Part shown: positions 23,905-31,694 of the stretch, piece after piece
How positions within the stretch are numbered: the first letter of the stretch is position 1
Layout of the letters: every line of letters starts with the position of its first letter
NCBI RefSeq assembly: GCF_030151385.1
Contig: NZ_JASLDS010000008.1
Coordinates: forward strand, 1-47,254
Direction of reading: 5' to 3'
DNA: 47,254 nt
Origin: Soonwooa sp.
GTDB lineage: Bacteria > Bacteroidota > Bacteroidia > Flavobacteriales > Weeksellaceae
Made by a program: the position numbers and the translations under genes
Notes under the pieces: model-generated
Database searches by the model: none
What the model was told of the DNA's origin: nothing
Seen by the model: the letters and a program-made list of their open reading frames with translations, nothing else

Positions 23905-25287
23905 TAAAAGTTTTAAAACATCTTCTGGTTGTTGCGCTTCTTGGAAAACTTTATACGTAAATTTTCCATCTTCATCTTGATCAATCAAAATATGCTTCGG
24001 CTGTGGAATCAAGCAATGGTGCACACCACCATAACCACTAATTGTATCTTGATAAGCACCAGTATGGAAAAAGCCTATGTACAAAGGCTTTGTATCATTA
24101 TAAACAGGAAGATAGATTGCATTGGTATGCTGCTCTGAGTTGTAATAATCATCAGAGTCACAAGTCAATCCTCCAAGGAAAACTCTTTCGTAAGTGTCAT
24201 CCCAACGGTTGAGTGGAAGCATAATAAAGTGACGAGAAATCGCCCAAGTGTCAGGCAAAGTTGTCATGAAAGATGAGTCGATCATATTCCATTTTTCTCT
24301 ATCATTTTGACGCTTCTGAGAGACGATTCTATAAAGTGTAGCGCCACTTTCACCTACTGTAAAACTACCAAATTCGGTATAAATATTAGGTGCATCAACA
24401 CCCTCCTCTTCACAGAATTTTTTGATTTGAGAAACGATTTCGTCAATCATATATTGATAATCGTAATCGAAATTTAGAGAAGTCTTAATTGGGAAACCGC
24501 CACCAATATTAAGTGAATCAACCTCAGGTGCAATCTTCTTAAGACGCGCATATACACGAAGACACTTGTACAATTCATTCCAATAATACGATGTATCTTT
24601 AATACCAGTATTAATGAAGAAATGCAACATCTTTAGTCTAGCATTCGGATGCTCAGCAATTTTTTGACTGTAATAAGGGATAATATCACGATAACCAATT
24701 CCTAAACGCGAAGTATAGAATTCAAACTTCGGTTCTTCCTCCGATGCAATACGGATTCCGATATTAAAAGTCGTATCAATCGATTCCGTCAGCTTATCCA
24801 ACTCACGATAATTGTCCAAAATCGGTGTGATGTTTTCAAAACCAGAATTAATCATATCCGAAATTTTCGTCAAATAATCATCTGTTTTGAAACCGTTACA
24901 AATGACTTCAATATCTTTATCGAATTTTCCTTTCTCGTGGAGACTTTTAACAATATCCATATCAAAAGCCGATGAAGTCTCAATCGAAATATCATTCTTA
25001 ATTGCTTCTTCCAAAACGAAAGCAAAATGACTCGACTTCGTACAATAACAGTAACGATAATTCTTTTGGTAATCGTGCTTTTCGAATGCTTCTTTGAACC
25101 AAGCTTTTGCACGTTGAATATTTTGTGAAATTTTCGGAAGATAATTGAGCTTTAGCGGTGTTCCGTATTTTTCAACAACATCCATCAAAGGTATATCATG
25201 AAAGGTCAACTTATTCTCCTCAACATTGAATTCTTGTGTGGGAAAATAAAGGGTCTGGTCAATTAACTCCGAATATTTTATTTTCAT
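23896..25287 (-). CDS. speA: Arginine decarboxylase, PLP fold type III
   Basis: This 463-residue protein has the alanine-racemase-like barrel: a pyridoxal-phosphate lysine region CYCTKSSHFAFVLEE near residue 80 (Lys in CTKSSH), the glycine loop LNIGGGFPIK (about 265) and the C-terminal active-site segment LGGLTCDSDDYY with its Cys and Asp. It is the flavobacterial biosynthetic arginine decarboxylase type, shorter than the 630-residue E. coli enzyme. It makes agmatine for polyamine synthesis. No agmatinase gene is adjacent. Diaminopimelate decarboxylase is excluded by the motifs around CDSDD. Confidence 0.87.
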   Translation of the reverse strand: MKIKYSELIDQTLYFPTQEFNVEENKLTFHDIPLMDVVEKYGTPLKLNYLPKISQNIQRAKAWFKEAFEKHDYQKNYRYCYCTKSSHFAFVLEEAIKNDISIETSSAFDMDIVKSLHEKGKFDKDIEVICNGFKTDDYLTKISDMINSGFENITPILDNYRELDKLTESIDTTFNIGIRIASEEEPKFEFYTSRLGIGYRDIIPYYSQKIAEHPNARLKMLHFFINTGIKDTSYYWNELYKCLRVYARLKKIAPEVDSLNIGGGFPIKTSLNFDYDYQYMIDEIVSQIKKFCEEEGVDAPNIYTEFGSFTVGESGATLYRIVSQKRQNDREKWNMIDSSFMTTLPDTWAISRHFIMLPLNRWDDTYERVFLGGLTCDSDDYYNSEQHTNAIYLPVYNDTKPLYIGFFHTGAYQDTISGYGGVHHCLIPQPKHILIDQDEDGKFTYKVFQEAQQPEDVLKLLGY

Positions 25288-25321
25288 TTCTTAAATCCTG
25301 ATTTTACAAATTATACAAATA

Positions 25322-25329
25322 CAAAATTA
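25322..25329 (-). promoter_or_regulatory. -7 element upstream of arginine decarboxylase
   Basis: TAATTTTG on the minus strand, 35 bp before the ATG, matches TAnnTTTG. The -33 position is not convincing. Confidence 0.4.
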
Positions 25330-25377
25330 AATAAAAAAAGATGCTAAATGCACCTTTTAATATTTTTTATGATAAAG

Positions 25378-25992
25378 TTAATGTCCAACAAAAATGAGAA
25401 GATTCCCTTTCTTATATTCTATGCTAACACTATCGTTTTCAGCGAGGTTCCGTGTTCCGATGCGTTCACCCATTTTAAGATTTTCTTTATACAAAGGCCA
25501 TTTCAAACCTTTTGTTGTAATACTTTCGGCTTTTGGAAACGGAAAAAGTGAAATCATTTTGTCCTTAACATCCGAAATCGTGAAAGATTTTGGAATAAAA
25601 TAATAACTTGAAAACTCATCAAAAAAACGAATATTCATTTCGGATTTCATAAAATCGGCAACACTCAAATTTCCTAAAAAGTGATCCATTTCTCCACCAC
25701 TTGCGCCAAAAACATCTACATTTATAATTCCTTTTTCTAAAATAAGTTCTAAAGCTTTTTGGAAATCGGTTTTATTTTGATCGGGTGTTTCAATGAATTT
25801 TTCGTTGTTAAAATCATCAACAATATGCGAATCAAAATCCCCAGAAATGAAATCAAGCTTTAAAACAATCTCAGAATCAAATTTTAAAAGATAATCCAAT
25901 GCGCCGTCTGTACAAGCTACCAAATCATATTTAGAAAAGTCAACTAAATTTTTCGGTGGCTCACCATTAATAAAAAGTAGGGCTTTTTTCAT
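25378..25992 (-). CDS. thiN: Thiamine diphosphokinase
   Basis: This 204-residue protein has the TPK motifs: CTDGALDYLL (about 28), DFISGDFDS (about 48), TPDQNKTDFQKAL (about 70) and GASGGEMDHFLGN (about 93), then a beta-rich thiamine-binding domain ending KGLKWPLYKENL. It converts thiamine plus ATP to thiamine diphosphate in the cytoplasm. The start overlaps the stop of the DUF1801 gene by 4 bp (ATGA), so it is translated from the same message. Confidence 0.92.
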   Translation of the reverse strand: MKKALLFINGEPPKNLVDFSKYDLVACTDGALDYLLKFDSEIVLKLDFISGDFDSHIVDDFNNEKFIETPDQNKTDFQKALELILEKGIINVDVFGASGGEMDHFLGNLSVADFMKSEMNIRFFDEFSSYYFIPKSFTISDVKDKMISLFPFPKAESITTKGLKWPLYKENLKMGERIGTRNLAENDSVSIEYKKGNLLIFVGH

Positions 25993-26360
25993 TTTTTCGG
26001 TGTTTTAATAATTCCTTTTTTAAAAAGTTCAAGAGTATTTTGCAAAATCTCTTCAATTAAATCAATTTGCAAATCTTCATTAGGATTGATAAGTAAAATT
26101 CCTGCACGTTTTCTATCTTCCATCAATAACCTGTCGTCATGCAAAAGATTAGCATCCATAATAGAAATATATGGCATTTTGAAAGATTTATGAAACCACA
26201 AATAGCACAACATTTTACCTTTATAATAAAAGAATGGAAGTTTGTATTTCCATTCTGGTGTGATGTTATCGTCCTGTTTGAGGATAATTTGCCTTAATAC
26301 TAAATAAACTTCTCTAAGTTCAGGAGGTTCATTTTCGTAAAACTGCTCAAGCTCTGTCAT
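25989..26360 (-). CDS. DUF1801-family (YdhG-like) protein
   Basis: This 123-residue cytoplasmic protein starts at MTELEQFYENEPPELRE; the upstream in-frame ATG at 26420 lies deep in the adenosyltransferase gene and is rejected. It has the DUF1801 pattern of an alpha/beta sandwich with TPEWKYKLPFFYYKGKMLCYLWFH. The family is uncharacterised, possibly iron- or ligand-binding. It overlaps the upstream gene by 14 bp and the downstream thiN by 4 bp. Confidence 0.8.
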   Translation of the reverse strand: MTELEQFYENEPPELREVYLVLRQIILKQDDNITPEWKYKLPFFYYKGKMLCYLWFHKSFKMPYISIMDANLLHDDRLLMEDRKRAGILLINPNEDLQIDLIEEILQNTLELFKKGIIKTPKK

Positions 26361-26925
26361 TAGGATTCCAATATTCTTCTGGCTCGTTTTCGATTTTTGA
26401 AATATATCTGGACAATACAAAAAGATAATCCGAAAGACGATTTAGATATTTTATCAATTCTGGACGGACTTCTTCGGTTTCATTCAAGAAAACCATGCTT
26501 CTTTCGGCTCTTCTGCAAACCGTTCTTGCTACGTGAAAATGCGTCGCTGCTTTTCCACCTCCAGGTAAAATAAAATATTGAAGCGGTTCTAATTCTTCCT
26601 CGAAAGCATCAATCCAAGCTTCTAATTCTTCAATTTCCTTTTCAGAAATTACCAACGGTAAACGCGCTTTTCCGTTTGCTAAAAACAATTTATCAATTGG
26701 CGTCGCTGCTTCGGAACCAACTGTAAACAAGTCAAATTGAATTTTCTTTAATTGGTCCAAAACACGCAAATCCTTAACATAAGATTTCGCAACTCCAATA
26801 AAAGCGTTGAGTTCATCGATGTTTCCGTAAGACTCTACACGCGCACTTGCCTTAGAAATTCTTGTTCCGCCGTACAAACCAGTTTCGCCTTTGTCACCCG
26901 TTTTTGTATATACTTTGAATGTCAT
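26347..26925 (-). CDS. Cob(I)alamin adenosyltransferase, PduO type
   Basis: This 192-residue protein matches PduO/MMAB-type enzymes: the ATP-binding N-terminus TKTGDKGETGLYGGTRISK, ESYGNIDELNAFIG (about 32) and the helical signature ARTVCRRAERSMV (about 133). It transfers the adenosyl group from ATP to cob(I)alamin to form coenzyme B12, needed for example by methylmalonyl-CoA mutase. It is the first gene of the adenosyltransferase-DUF1801-thiN operon, whose overlaps imply coupled translation of two cofactor enzymes. Confidence 0.92.
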   Translation of the reverse strand: MTFKVYTKTGDKGETGLYGGTRISKASARVESYGNIDELNAFIGVAKSYVKDLRVLDQLKKIQFDLFTVGSEAATPIDKLFLANGKARLPLVISEKEIEELEAWIDAFEEELEPLQYFILPGGGKAATHFHVARTVCRRAERSMVFLNETEEVRPELIKYLNRLSDYLFVLSRYISKIENEPEEYWNPNDRA

Positions 26926-27031
26926 TTGTTAAAATTTAAAGTTTAAAATTACGCTTTTAAAACAGTTTAAGCATCAAAATATTTTATAACATTTCTCCAC
27001 AAAAATATAACAAGCTTAAAAATTGTATATT

Positions 27032-27039
27032 TACTTTTG
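27032..27039 (+). promoter_or_regulatory. -7 element of the HYC_CC_PP gene
   Basis: TACTTTTG ends 8 nt before the ATG at 27048, so the leader would be only a few bases or absent. No clear -33 TTG is seen. Confidence 0.45.
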
Positions 27040-27047
27040 TACTGTAA

Positions 27048-27425
27048 ATGAAAAAGATTCTTGCAATAGTATTTTCTGTTTTCTACTTCGGATTGTCTTC
27101 TGGAGCAGTTTTCAGTGTGCATTATTGCATGAATGAGTTGGCTTCTATCAATCAAACATTAGATGAAGCATGTGGAAAATGTGGAACAAAATCTAAAAAT
27201 GATTGTTGTAAAACCGAGTTTAAAGTTTTAAAAACCGATACTTCTCAAAAATCCGAACTTTTACAATTGAGTTTTATTTCTTCAATTGCAGAAGTTGTTA
27301 CGCATCATTTTGAGTTTCCCGATATTTCTTTTTCGGATTCAAAATTTTCATCAATACAAATCAACGCACCACCTGAATCGTGGTCTGTACCTATATTTAT
27401 TCAACATTGTAATTTTCGAATTTAG
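27048..27425 (+). CDS. HYC_CC_PP family protein (copper-locus associated)
   Basis: This 125-residue protein has a signal peptide or membrane anchor (about 1-22). The motifs that name the family follow: HYC (about 27), Cys-x-x-Cys CGKCG, DCC (about 57) and APPE near the C-terminus. The Cys and His suggest metal binding in the periplasm. I recall the family mostly from Bacteroidetes heavy-metal resistance loci. Its place ahead of DUF3347 and a multicopper oxidase supports a role with copper. It is divergent from the adenosyltransferase operon. Confidence 0.82.
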   Translation: MKKILAIVFSVFYFGLSSGAVFSVHYCMNELASINQTLDEACGKCGTKSKNDCCKTEFKVLKTDTSQKSELLQLSFISSIAEVVTHHFEFPDISFSDSKFSSIQINAPPESWSVPIFIQHCNFRI

Positions 27426-27475
27426 AATTTTTGGATTGAAATTATTTTTCAGTTAAAACATTGTCTTTGTCATTC

Positions 27476-27545
27476 CGAATGAAACGAAGTGGAATGAGGA
27501 ATCTCATCACTTGGAAGAAGATTTCTTCTTCGTAGAAATGACAAA
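27476..27545. repeat. 70-bp fold-back element (TTTGTCATT ends)
   Basis: TTTGTCATT (27476-27484) pairs with AATGACAAA (27537-27545). Inside are CATTCC/GGAATG and GAAGAA-GATTTC-TTCTTC hairpins. The wording GTCATTCCGAATGAA...GGAATGAGGAATCTC is like a dispersed repeat I have seen in many Bacteroidetes genomes. No coding potential. Confidence 0.75.
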
Positions 27546-27591
27546 TCTTATAAAATTTAAATTCAAAAAAAAACCTTGATTCTTGGCTTCC

Positions 27592-27625
27592 CTTGTCATT
27601 TTGAGCGAAGTCGAAGGATTAAATC
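27592..27625 (+). repeat. Partial copy of the GTCATT-type dispersed repeat
   Basis: CTTGTCATTTTGAGCGAAGT followed by CGAAGGATTAAATC resembles the half-element found widely in Bacteroidetes spacers. It ends 15 bp before the DUF3347 gene, so it forms part of that gene's leader. Confidence 0.6.
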
Positions 27626-27640
27626 TTAAAATCAATTACA

Positions 27641-28117
27641 ATGAAAAAATATATTCTAACATTCGCACTTTCTATATTCGCAATCATTTCAATTTCTGCT
27701 CAAAAGACGAGCAATGCGAACATTTCTAAACTTTACAATCAATACATCGCTATAAAAAATGCTTTGGCTTCGGATAAGTCCGACGAAACTTCAAAAGCTG
27801 CCTTGGATTTCATAAAAACAGCAGGAACTATCGATGTAAAATTAATTTCTGAAGGTAATATTACTTCCTTAAGAAAAGATGCTACAGCAATTGCCGAAGC
27901 GCGAAACATCCAAAAGCAAAGAGAATCTTTTTACAATCTTTCTGATAATATGATTGAGATTGCTAAAAAGTTCAAACTTTCGGATAAAAGTGTTTACGTT
28001 CAATATTGTCCGATGGCGGAAGGCAGCTGGTTGAGCAACGAAAACAAAATTGTAAATCCATACTATGGAAGCAAAATGTTGTCTTGCGGAAGCGTAAAAT
28101 CTGAGATTAAAAATTAG
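27641..28117 (+). CDS. Periplasmic DUF3347-domain protein
   Basis: This 158-residue protein has a signal peptide (to about residue 20, ISISAQ). The DUF3347 domain follows, helical for most of its length (KLYNQYIAIKNALASD near 30) and ending in the metal-site-like YCPMAEGSWLSNENKIVNPYYG and SKMLSCG, with two Cys and two Met. The domain accompanies copper/silver efflux membrane-fusion proteins and multicopper oxidases in Bacteroidetes. It likely binds Cu(I) in the periplasm. It is the middle gene of the copper locus. Confidence 0.87.
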   Translation: MKKYILTFALSIFAIISISAQKTSNANISKLYNQYIAIKNALASDKSDETSKAALDFIKTAGTIDVKLISEGNITSLRKDATAIAEARNIQKQRESFYNLSDNMIEIAKKFKLSDKSVYVQYCPMAEGSWLSNENKIVNPYYGSKMLSCGSVKSEIKN

Positions 28118-28122
28118 CAAAT

Positions 28123-28157
28123 AGTTTTTGGTTATTAGTATTTAGTTTTTAGACTAA
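28123..28157 (+). repeat. Short degenerate heptamer tract
   Basis: Five units in strict 7-bp phase: AGTTTTT, GGTTATT, AGTATTT, AGTTTTT, AGACTAA. The tract starts 5 bp after the DUF3347 stop codon and resembles the AG-type units at 5797 and 47063. Confidence 0.7.
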
Positions 28158-28200
28158 AATTAGTATCTACAATACTTACTTGTAGAATATATGCTGAATA

Positions 28201-28353
28201 ATGCTCCAGAGGAGCATTCTGTTAGTAGAAGATTTTTGATGATTTAATCTTAAGCTCCGCTAGGAGCGACCTGTTAGATTAACAGACCGCACCTACGGTG
28301 CTCTTTTAAGGATTTCATAAGATTTCTATTAACAGATTGTTCCTACGGAACTT
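28201..28353. repeat. REP-like cluster, copy 1
   Basis: Four small palindromes lie in order minus, minus, plus, plus. In the plus sense the unit is TTAACAG, 3 nt, then GCTCCTACGGAGC or variants (GCACCTACGGTGC, GTTCCTACGGAAC). The first 68 bp (28201-28268) are identical to 28440-28507. The palindromes vary in sequence but keep their pairing, as in REP/BIME elements. No gene lies in this 559-bp gap (28118-28676). Confidence 0.85.
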
Positions 28354-28439
28354 TCAACTTATAATATAATAATGAATAAAATACGACTAAAATTCACACG
28401 AAATTAGTTAGTACTTTCTTACTTAATATGTACTTAACA

Positions 28440-28590
28440 ATGCTCCAGAGGAGCATTCTGTTAGTAGAAGATTTTTGATGATTTAATCTTAAGCTCCGCT
28501 AGGAGCGGTCTGCAAAAATAACAAGCTGTACTACGGTGCTCTCTTGATAATTTCACTGATTTTCTATTAACAGTTCGTTCCTACGGAATT
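28440..28590. repeat. REP-like cluster, copy 2
   Basis: This is a direct duplication of copy 1 offset by 239 bp, identical over its first 68 bp and diverged after that (the third palindrome has lost pairing). It lies about 87 bp before the multicopper oxidase ATG, so it falls in its leader or promoter region. Confidence 0.85.
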
Positions 28591-28676
28591 TAAATTAATT
28601 CGATGACAACTAAAATTTGAATTTTGTTAAAAAAAACTAACACTTAAATTACTTCTTACTTAAAAATTTAGAAAAA

Positions 28677-31184
28677 ATGAAAAGACTACTAATTGTAATT
28701 TTAGTATCGTTTTTCGCATTCGGGTTTTCACAAAATCATCAACATACAGAGACTAAAACTGCCACAATTCAGCAAGGAAAATATGTTTGTCCGATGCATC
28801 CTGAAGTGGTTTCCGACAAACCTGGAAAATGTCCAAAGTGCGGAATGGAACTCGAGTTGGTGAAAACACTAAAATCTGAAAACAAACATCAAAACGATTC
28901 TAAAAATAATGATAAACTAAAACGAAATTTCGAAAACGGAAAGGTTTCTTTTGGTGGAAAAACTGTTCGATACGATTTGTATGTAAAAGACACGATTGTC
29001 AATTTTACAGGAAAAAACCGCCGCGCAATTGCGGTTAACGGAAAATTGCAAGCGCCAACTTTATACTTTACAGAAGGCGATACTGCAGAAATTTATCTTC
29101 ATAATCAAATGAAAGAGAAAACGGGTTTCCATTGGCATGGCGTGATTTTGCCGAACGAGCAAGATGGCGTTCCGTATTTGACAACGAAACCTGTCATGCC
29201 GGGCGAAACACATTTATATAAATTTAAAATTTCGCAAAATGGAACTTATTGGTATCACTCACACCAAGGTATTCAGGAACAAATTGGGATGAATGGAATT
29301 TTGATTTTCAAAAAACGTGAAGGTCAAGAATTAAATCAAAATTACTCAGCGGAAATACCAGTTTTGTTGGGTGAATGGAGTGATGAAAATCCCAAAAACA
29401 TCATGCGTCGTCTTCACATGGGAAATACAGATTGGTACGCAGTAAAGAAAAATGCGGTTCAATCTTATTGGGAAGCTATAAAAGCAAGTAGTTTCGGAAC
29501 AAAATTACTCAATGAATGGAAACGTATGGAAGCGATGGATGTGAGTGACGTTTACTACGAAAAATTCTTAATTAATGGACAGCCAAGTTCGGATTATTCG
29601 AATCTTAAAGCGGGCGACAAAGTTCGATTACGAGTAGCCAACGGCGGTTCTTCAACTTATTTTTGGTTGAATTATGGCGGTGGAAAAATTACAGTTGTTG
29701 GAAATGATGGAAATGAAGTGAATCCCGTTGTCGTGGATAGACTAATTGTTGGTATTTCTGAAACTTACGATATTGAAGTTACGATTCCAGAAAATAAAAG
29801 TTTTGAATTTCGAGCAACGTCAGAAGACCGCTCTGGTCATGCTTCGTTGTGGCTTGGTTCGGGTGAAAAAGTAGAAGCGCCGAATCTCCCTCGTTTGATG
29901 CTTTTTGAAGGTATGAAAATGATGAACGGCATGATGAAAATGAGTGGCAACATGAAGCCGATGAACATGGAAATGGGCAACCAAATGATGGATATGAATG
30001 AAGTAATGTATCCCGAACTTTCGGAAGCTCAACGAAAAGCTTCGGCAAAGCACATGAACGAAATGATGGGCGTTAAAACAAAAGAAGAGCCATCAAAACA
30101 TGAAGAGACAGACCATTCTAAACACTCGGAAATGAAGTTGGACGACAAACCTGAAATCAAACGTTTGTCGTACAATATGCTTTCGGCACCAGAAATTACA
30201 GAACTTCCATCAGATAATGTCAAGGAATTGAATTTCACTCTGGAAGGAAATATGTCACATTATTTGTGGACTTTGGATAACAAAACGGTTTTGGAAACGG
30301 ATAAAATTTTGGTTAAGAAAGGTGAAGTTTTGCGTATCAAAATGTACAACAACTCGATGATGCGCCACCCAATGCATTTGCATGGTCACGATTTTAGATT
30401 AATTAATTCTAAAGGTGAATATTCACCCTTGAAAAATGTGATGGACATTACGCCGATGGAAACCAACACTATAGAATTTGCTGCCAATCAAGATGGCGAT
30501 TGGTTTTTTCATTGTCATATTTTGTATCACATGATGGCGGGAATGGGACGAATTTTCTCTTATGAAAATTCAGCTCCAAATCCACAATTACCTAATAAAA
30601 AACAGGCTTGGAAAGATTTTAAACGAGATAATTCGATGATGAGTTCAATGGCGATGTTGGATGTTTCGAGCAATAGAATCCATGCAGAAACAATGACAAT
30701 GTTCGGTCCTCGTTGGGTGAATGTGAATAATTTTCATTCGAACTGGGATTTTAACCACTTTGAAGGAAATGTAAAGGTTGGACGTTATCTCGGTAAATTC
30801 CAATGGGCGTTGCCTTATGTTGGATTCCGAACCCAGAAAAAGCATTTTGAACTTGACCATCATGGAATGCTCATGAATCCAAAGAAAACGTGGTTTGGGC
30901 AAAATGTAGCTCCGAAAAATAATAATGTTTTTATCGTTGGTATTCAGTACGTTTTGCCGTTTTTAGTTACTGCAGACGCAAGTGTCGACCACAACGGAAA
31001 AGCTGTATTGGAGTTTAGCAGAGAGGATATTCCGCTTTCGAGAAGGCTTCGCGGAAGTATTTCCGTAAACTCTGATAAGGAATTTAATACAGGCTTAAGT
31101 TACATCGTTAAAAAGTGGCTTTCTATTTCTGGAAATTATGATTCGGAAATGGGTTGGGGAGCTGGTTTGATGTTGACGTATTAG
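28677..31184 (+). CDS. Multicopper oxidase (CopA-like) with N-terminal metal-binding domain and CopB-like C-terminus
   Basis: This 835-residue protein comprises a signal peptide (to about 19) and a heavy-metal-binding domain (YVCPMHPEVVSDKPGKCPKCGMELE core, about 36-60). Three cupredoxin domains follow with copper ligands HWHG (about 153), YHSHQG (about 193), HPMHLHGHDF (about 561) and HCHILYHMMAGM (about 610). A Met-rich loop (EGMKMMNGMMKMSGNMKPMN, about 415) resembles Cu(I)-binding tracts. From about 660 a separate beta-rich domain follows (NFNHFEGNVKVG-like, YVLPFLVTADASVD, RLRGSISVNSDKEF), resembling the outer-membrane protein CopB and ending in an aromatic residue. It probably oxidises Cu(I) at the outer membrane. 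Confidence 0.88.
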   Translation: MKRLLIVILVSFFAFGFSQNHQHTETKTATIQQGKYVCPMHPEVVSDKPGKCPKCGMELELVKTLKSENKHQNDSKNNDKLKRNFENGKVSFGGKTVRYDLYVKDTIVNFTGKNRRAIAVNGKLQAPTLYFTEGDTAEIYLHNQMKEKTGFHWHGVILPNEQDGVPYLTTKPVMPGETHLYKFKISQNGTYWYHSHQGIQEQIGMNGILIFKKREGQELNQNYSAEIPVLLGEWSDENPKNIMRRLHMGNTDWYAVKKNAVQSYWEAIKASSFGTKLLNEWKRMEAMDVSDVYYEKFLINGQPSSDYSNLKAGDKVRLRVANGGSSTYFWLNYGGGKITVVGNDGNEVNPVVVDRLIVGISETYDIEVTIPENKSFEFRATSEDRSGHASLWLGSGEKVEAPNLPRLMLFEGMKMMNGMMKMSGNMKPMNMEMGNQMMDMNEVMYPELSEAQRKASAKHMNEMMGVKTKEEPSKHEETDHSKHSEMKLDDKPEIKRLSYNMLSAPEITELPSDNVKELNFTLEGNMSHYLWTLDNKTVLETDKILVKKGEVLRIKMYNNSMMRHPMHLHGHDFRLINSKGEYSPLKNVMDITPMETNTIEFAANQDGDWFFHCHILYHMMAGMGRIFSYENSAPNPQLPNKKQAWKDFKRDNSMMSSMAMLDVSSNRIHAETMTMFGPRWVNVNNFHSNWDFNHFEGNVKVGRYLGKFQWALPYVGFRTQKKHFELDHHGMLMNPKKTWFGQNVAPKNNNVFIVGIQYVLPFLVTADASVDHNGKAVLEFSREDIPLSRRLRGSISVNSDKEFNTGLSYIVKKWLSISGNYDSEMGWGAGLMLTY

Positions 31185-31196
31185 GATTGCGAGGTT

Positions 31197-31238
31197 CGTG
31201 TTTGGTGTATAGTTTTTAGTGTTTGGTGTTTGATGTCT
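31197..31238 (+). repeat. Short degenerate heptamer tract
   Basis: Six in-phase units: CGTGTTT, GGTGTAT, AGTTTTT, AGTGTTT, GGTGTTT, GATGTCT, starting 12 bp after the oxidase stop. It continues into a short TTGAAG hexamer run (31246-31263). Confidence 0.7.
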
Positions 31239-31261
31239 TGCACCTTGAAGTTGAAGTTGAA

Positions 31262-31294
31262 GTTTCCAGCGGCGGCTTCGCCGCCACTGGAAAC
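31262..31294 (+). terminator. GC-rich hairpin after the multicopper oxidase
   Basis: A 15-bp stem with one C.A mismatch and loop TTC (31262-31276 with 31280-31294). No T-run follows directly. It belongs to the same visual family as 23830-23854. Confidence 0.6.
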
Positions 31295-31349
31295 ACTCTT
31301 TCTTAAAAAGTAACATTCGAGCTCAAAGTTGTATCAAGACCTTATTTTA

Positions 31350-31388
31350 AAAAAAATATTAGGCGCCTGTGGTGCCGAATATTTTTTT
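31350..31388. terminator. Bidirectional terminator-like hairpin
   Basis: AAAAAAATATT and GGCGCC pair with GGTGCC and AATATTTTTTT around a TGT loop, with one mismatch. A-tract and T-tract on the two sides let it work in either direction. It closes the copper locus. Confidence 0.8.
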
Positions 31389-31490
31389 AGTACCTCCAAA
31401 TTGTTAGAGCACAAAGTATAATCAATTTCTTTTTGTTCGAATAGCATACGAAATTTTAAAAATGTTCACTTAGTTTCCTTTGAAGCCGAA

Positions 31491-31621
31491 ATCACGTGTG
31501 AGGGCGGAGCCGGAAATCCTTTTGCCAACACGAAGTGGAGGTAAAAGATTGTAGGCGTAGACCGACCGCCAGCTGAGGAGCGCGAGCGAAGCGAGCGCCA
31601 AAACGGCAAGCGGGCACACCC
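31491..31621 (+). repeat. GC-rich structured intergenic element, copy B
   Basis: About 131 bp. End pair GTGTG (31496-31500) with CACAC (31615-31619). Inner stem AATCCTTTTGCC (31515-31526) with GGTAAAAGATT (31540-31550) around CAC-GAA-GTG. The 3' part GGAGCGCGAGCGAAGCGAGC and its continuation to the end are shared with C and D. It lies 74 bp before the first PAS-LuxR gene. Confidence 0.85.
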
Positions 31622-31694
31622 AAATAAAAAAACAAAAAAAACATCACTCAATACATTGATTTTATGTAATTTAATACTATAAAAACACAAAACC

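Noticed and set aside
29779..30238. Minus-strand open frames within the multicopper oxidase
   Set aside because: Shadows of the Met/His-rich coding region; the plus frame is a clear known family.
31197..31263. A coding tail of the oxidase
   Set aside because: The stop at 31182-31184 follows a typical aromatic barrel terminus; what follows is heptamer and hexamer repeat.
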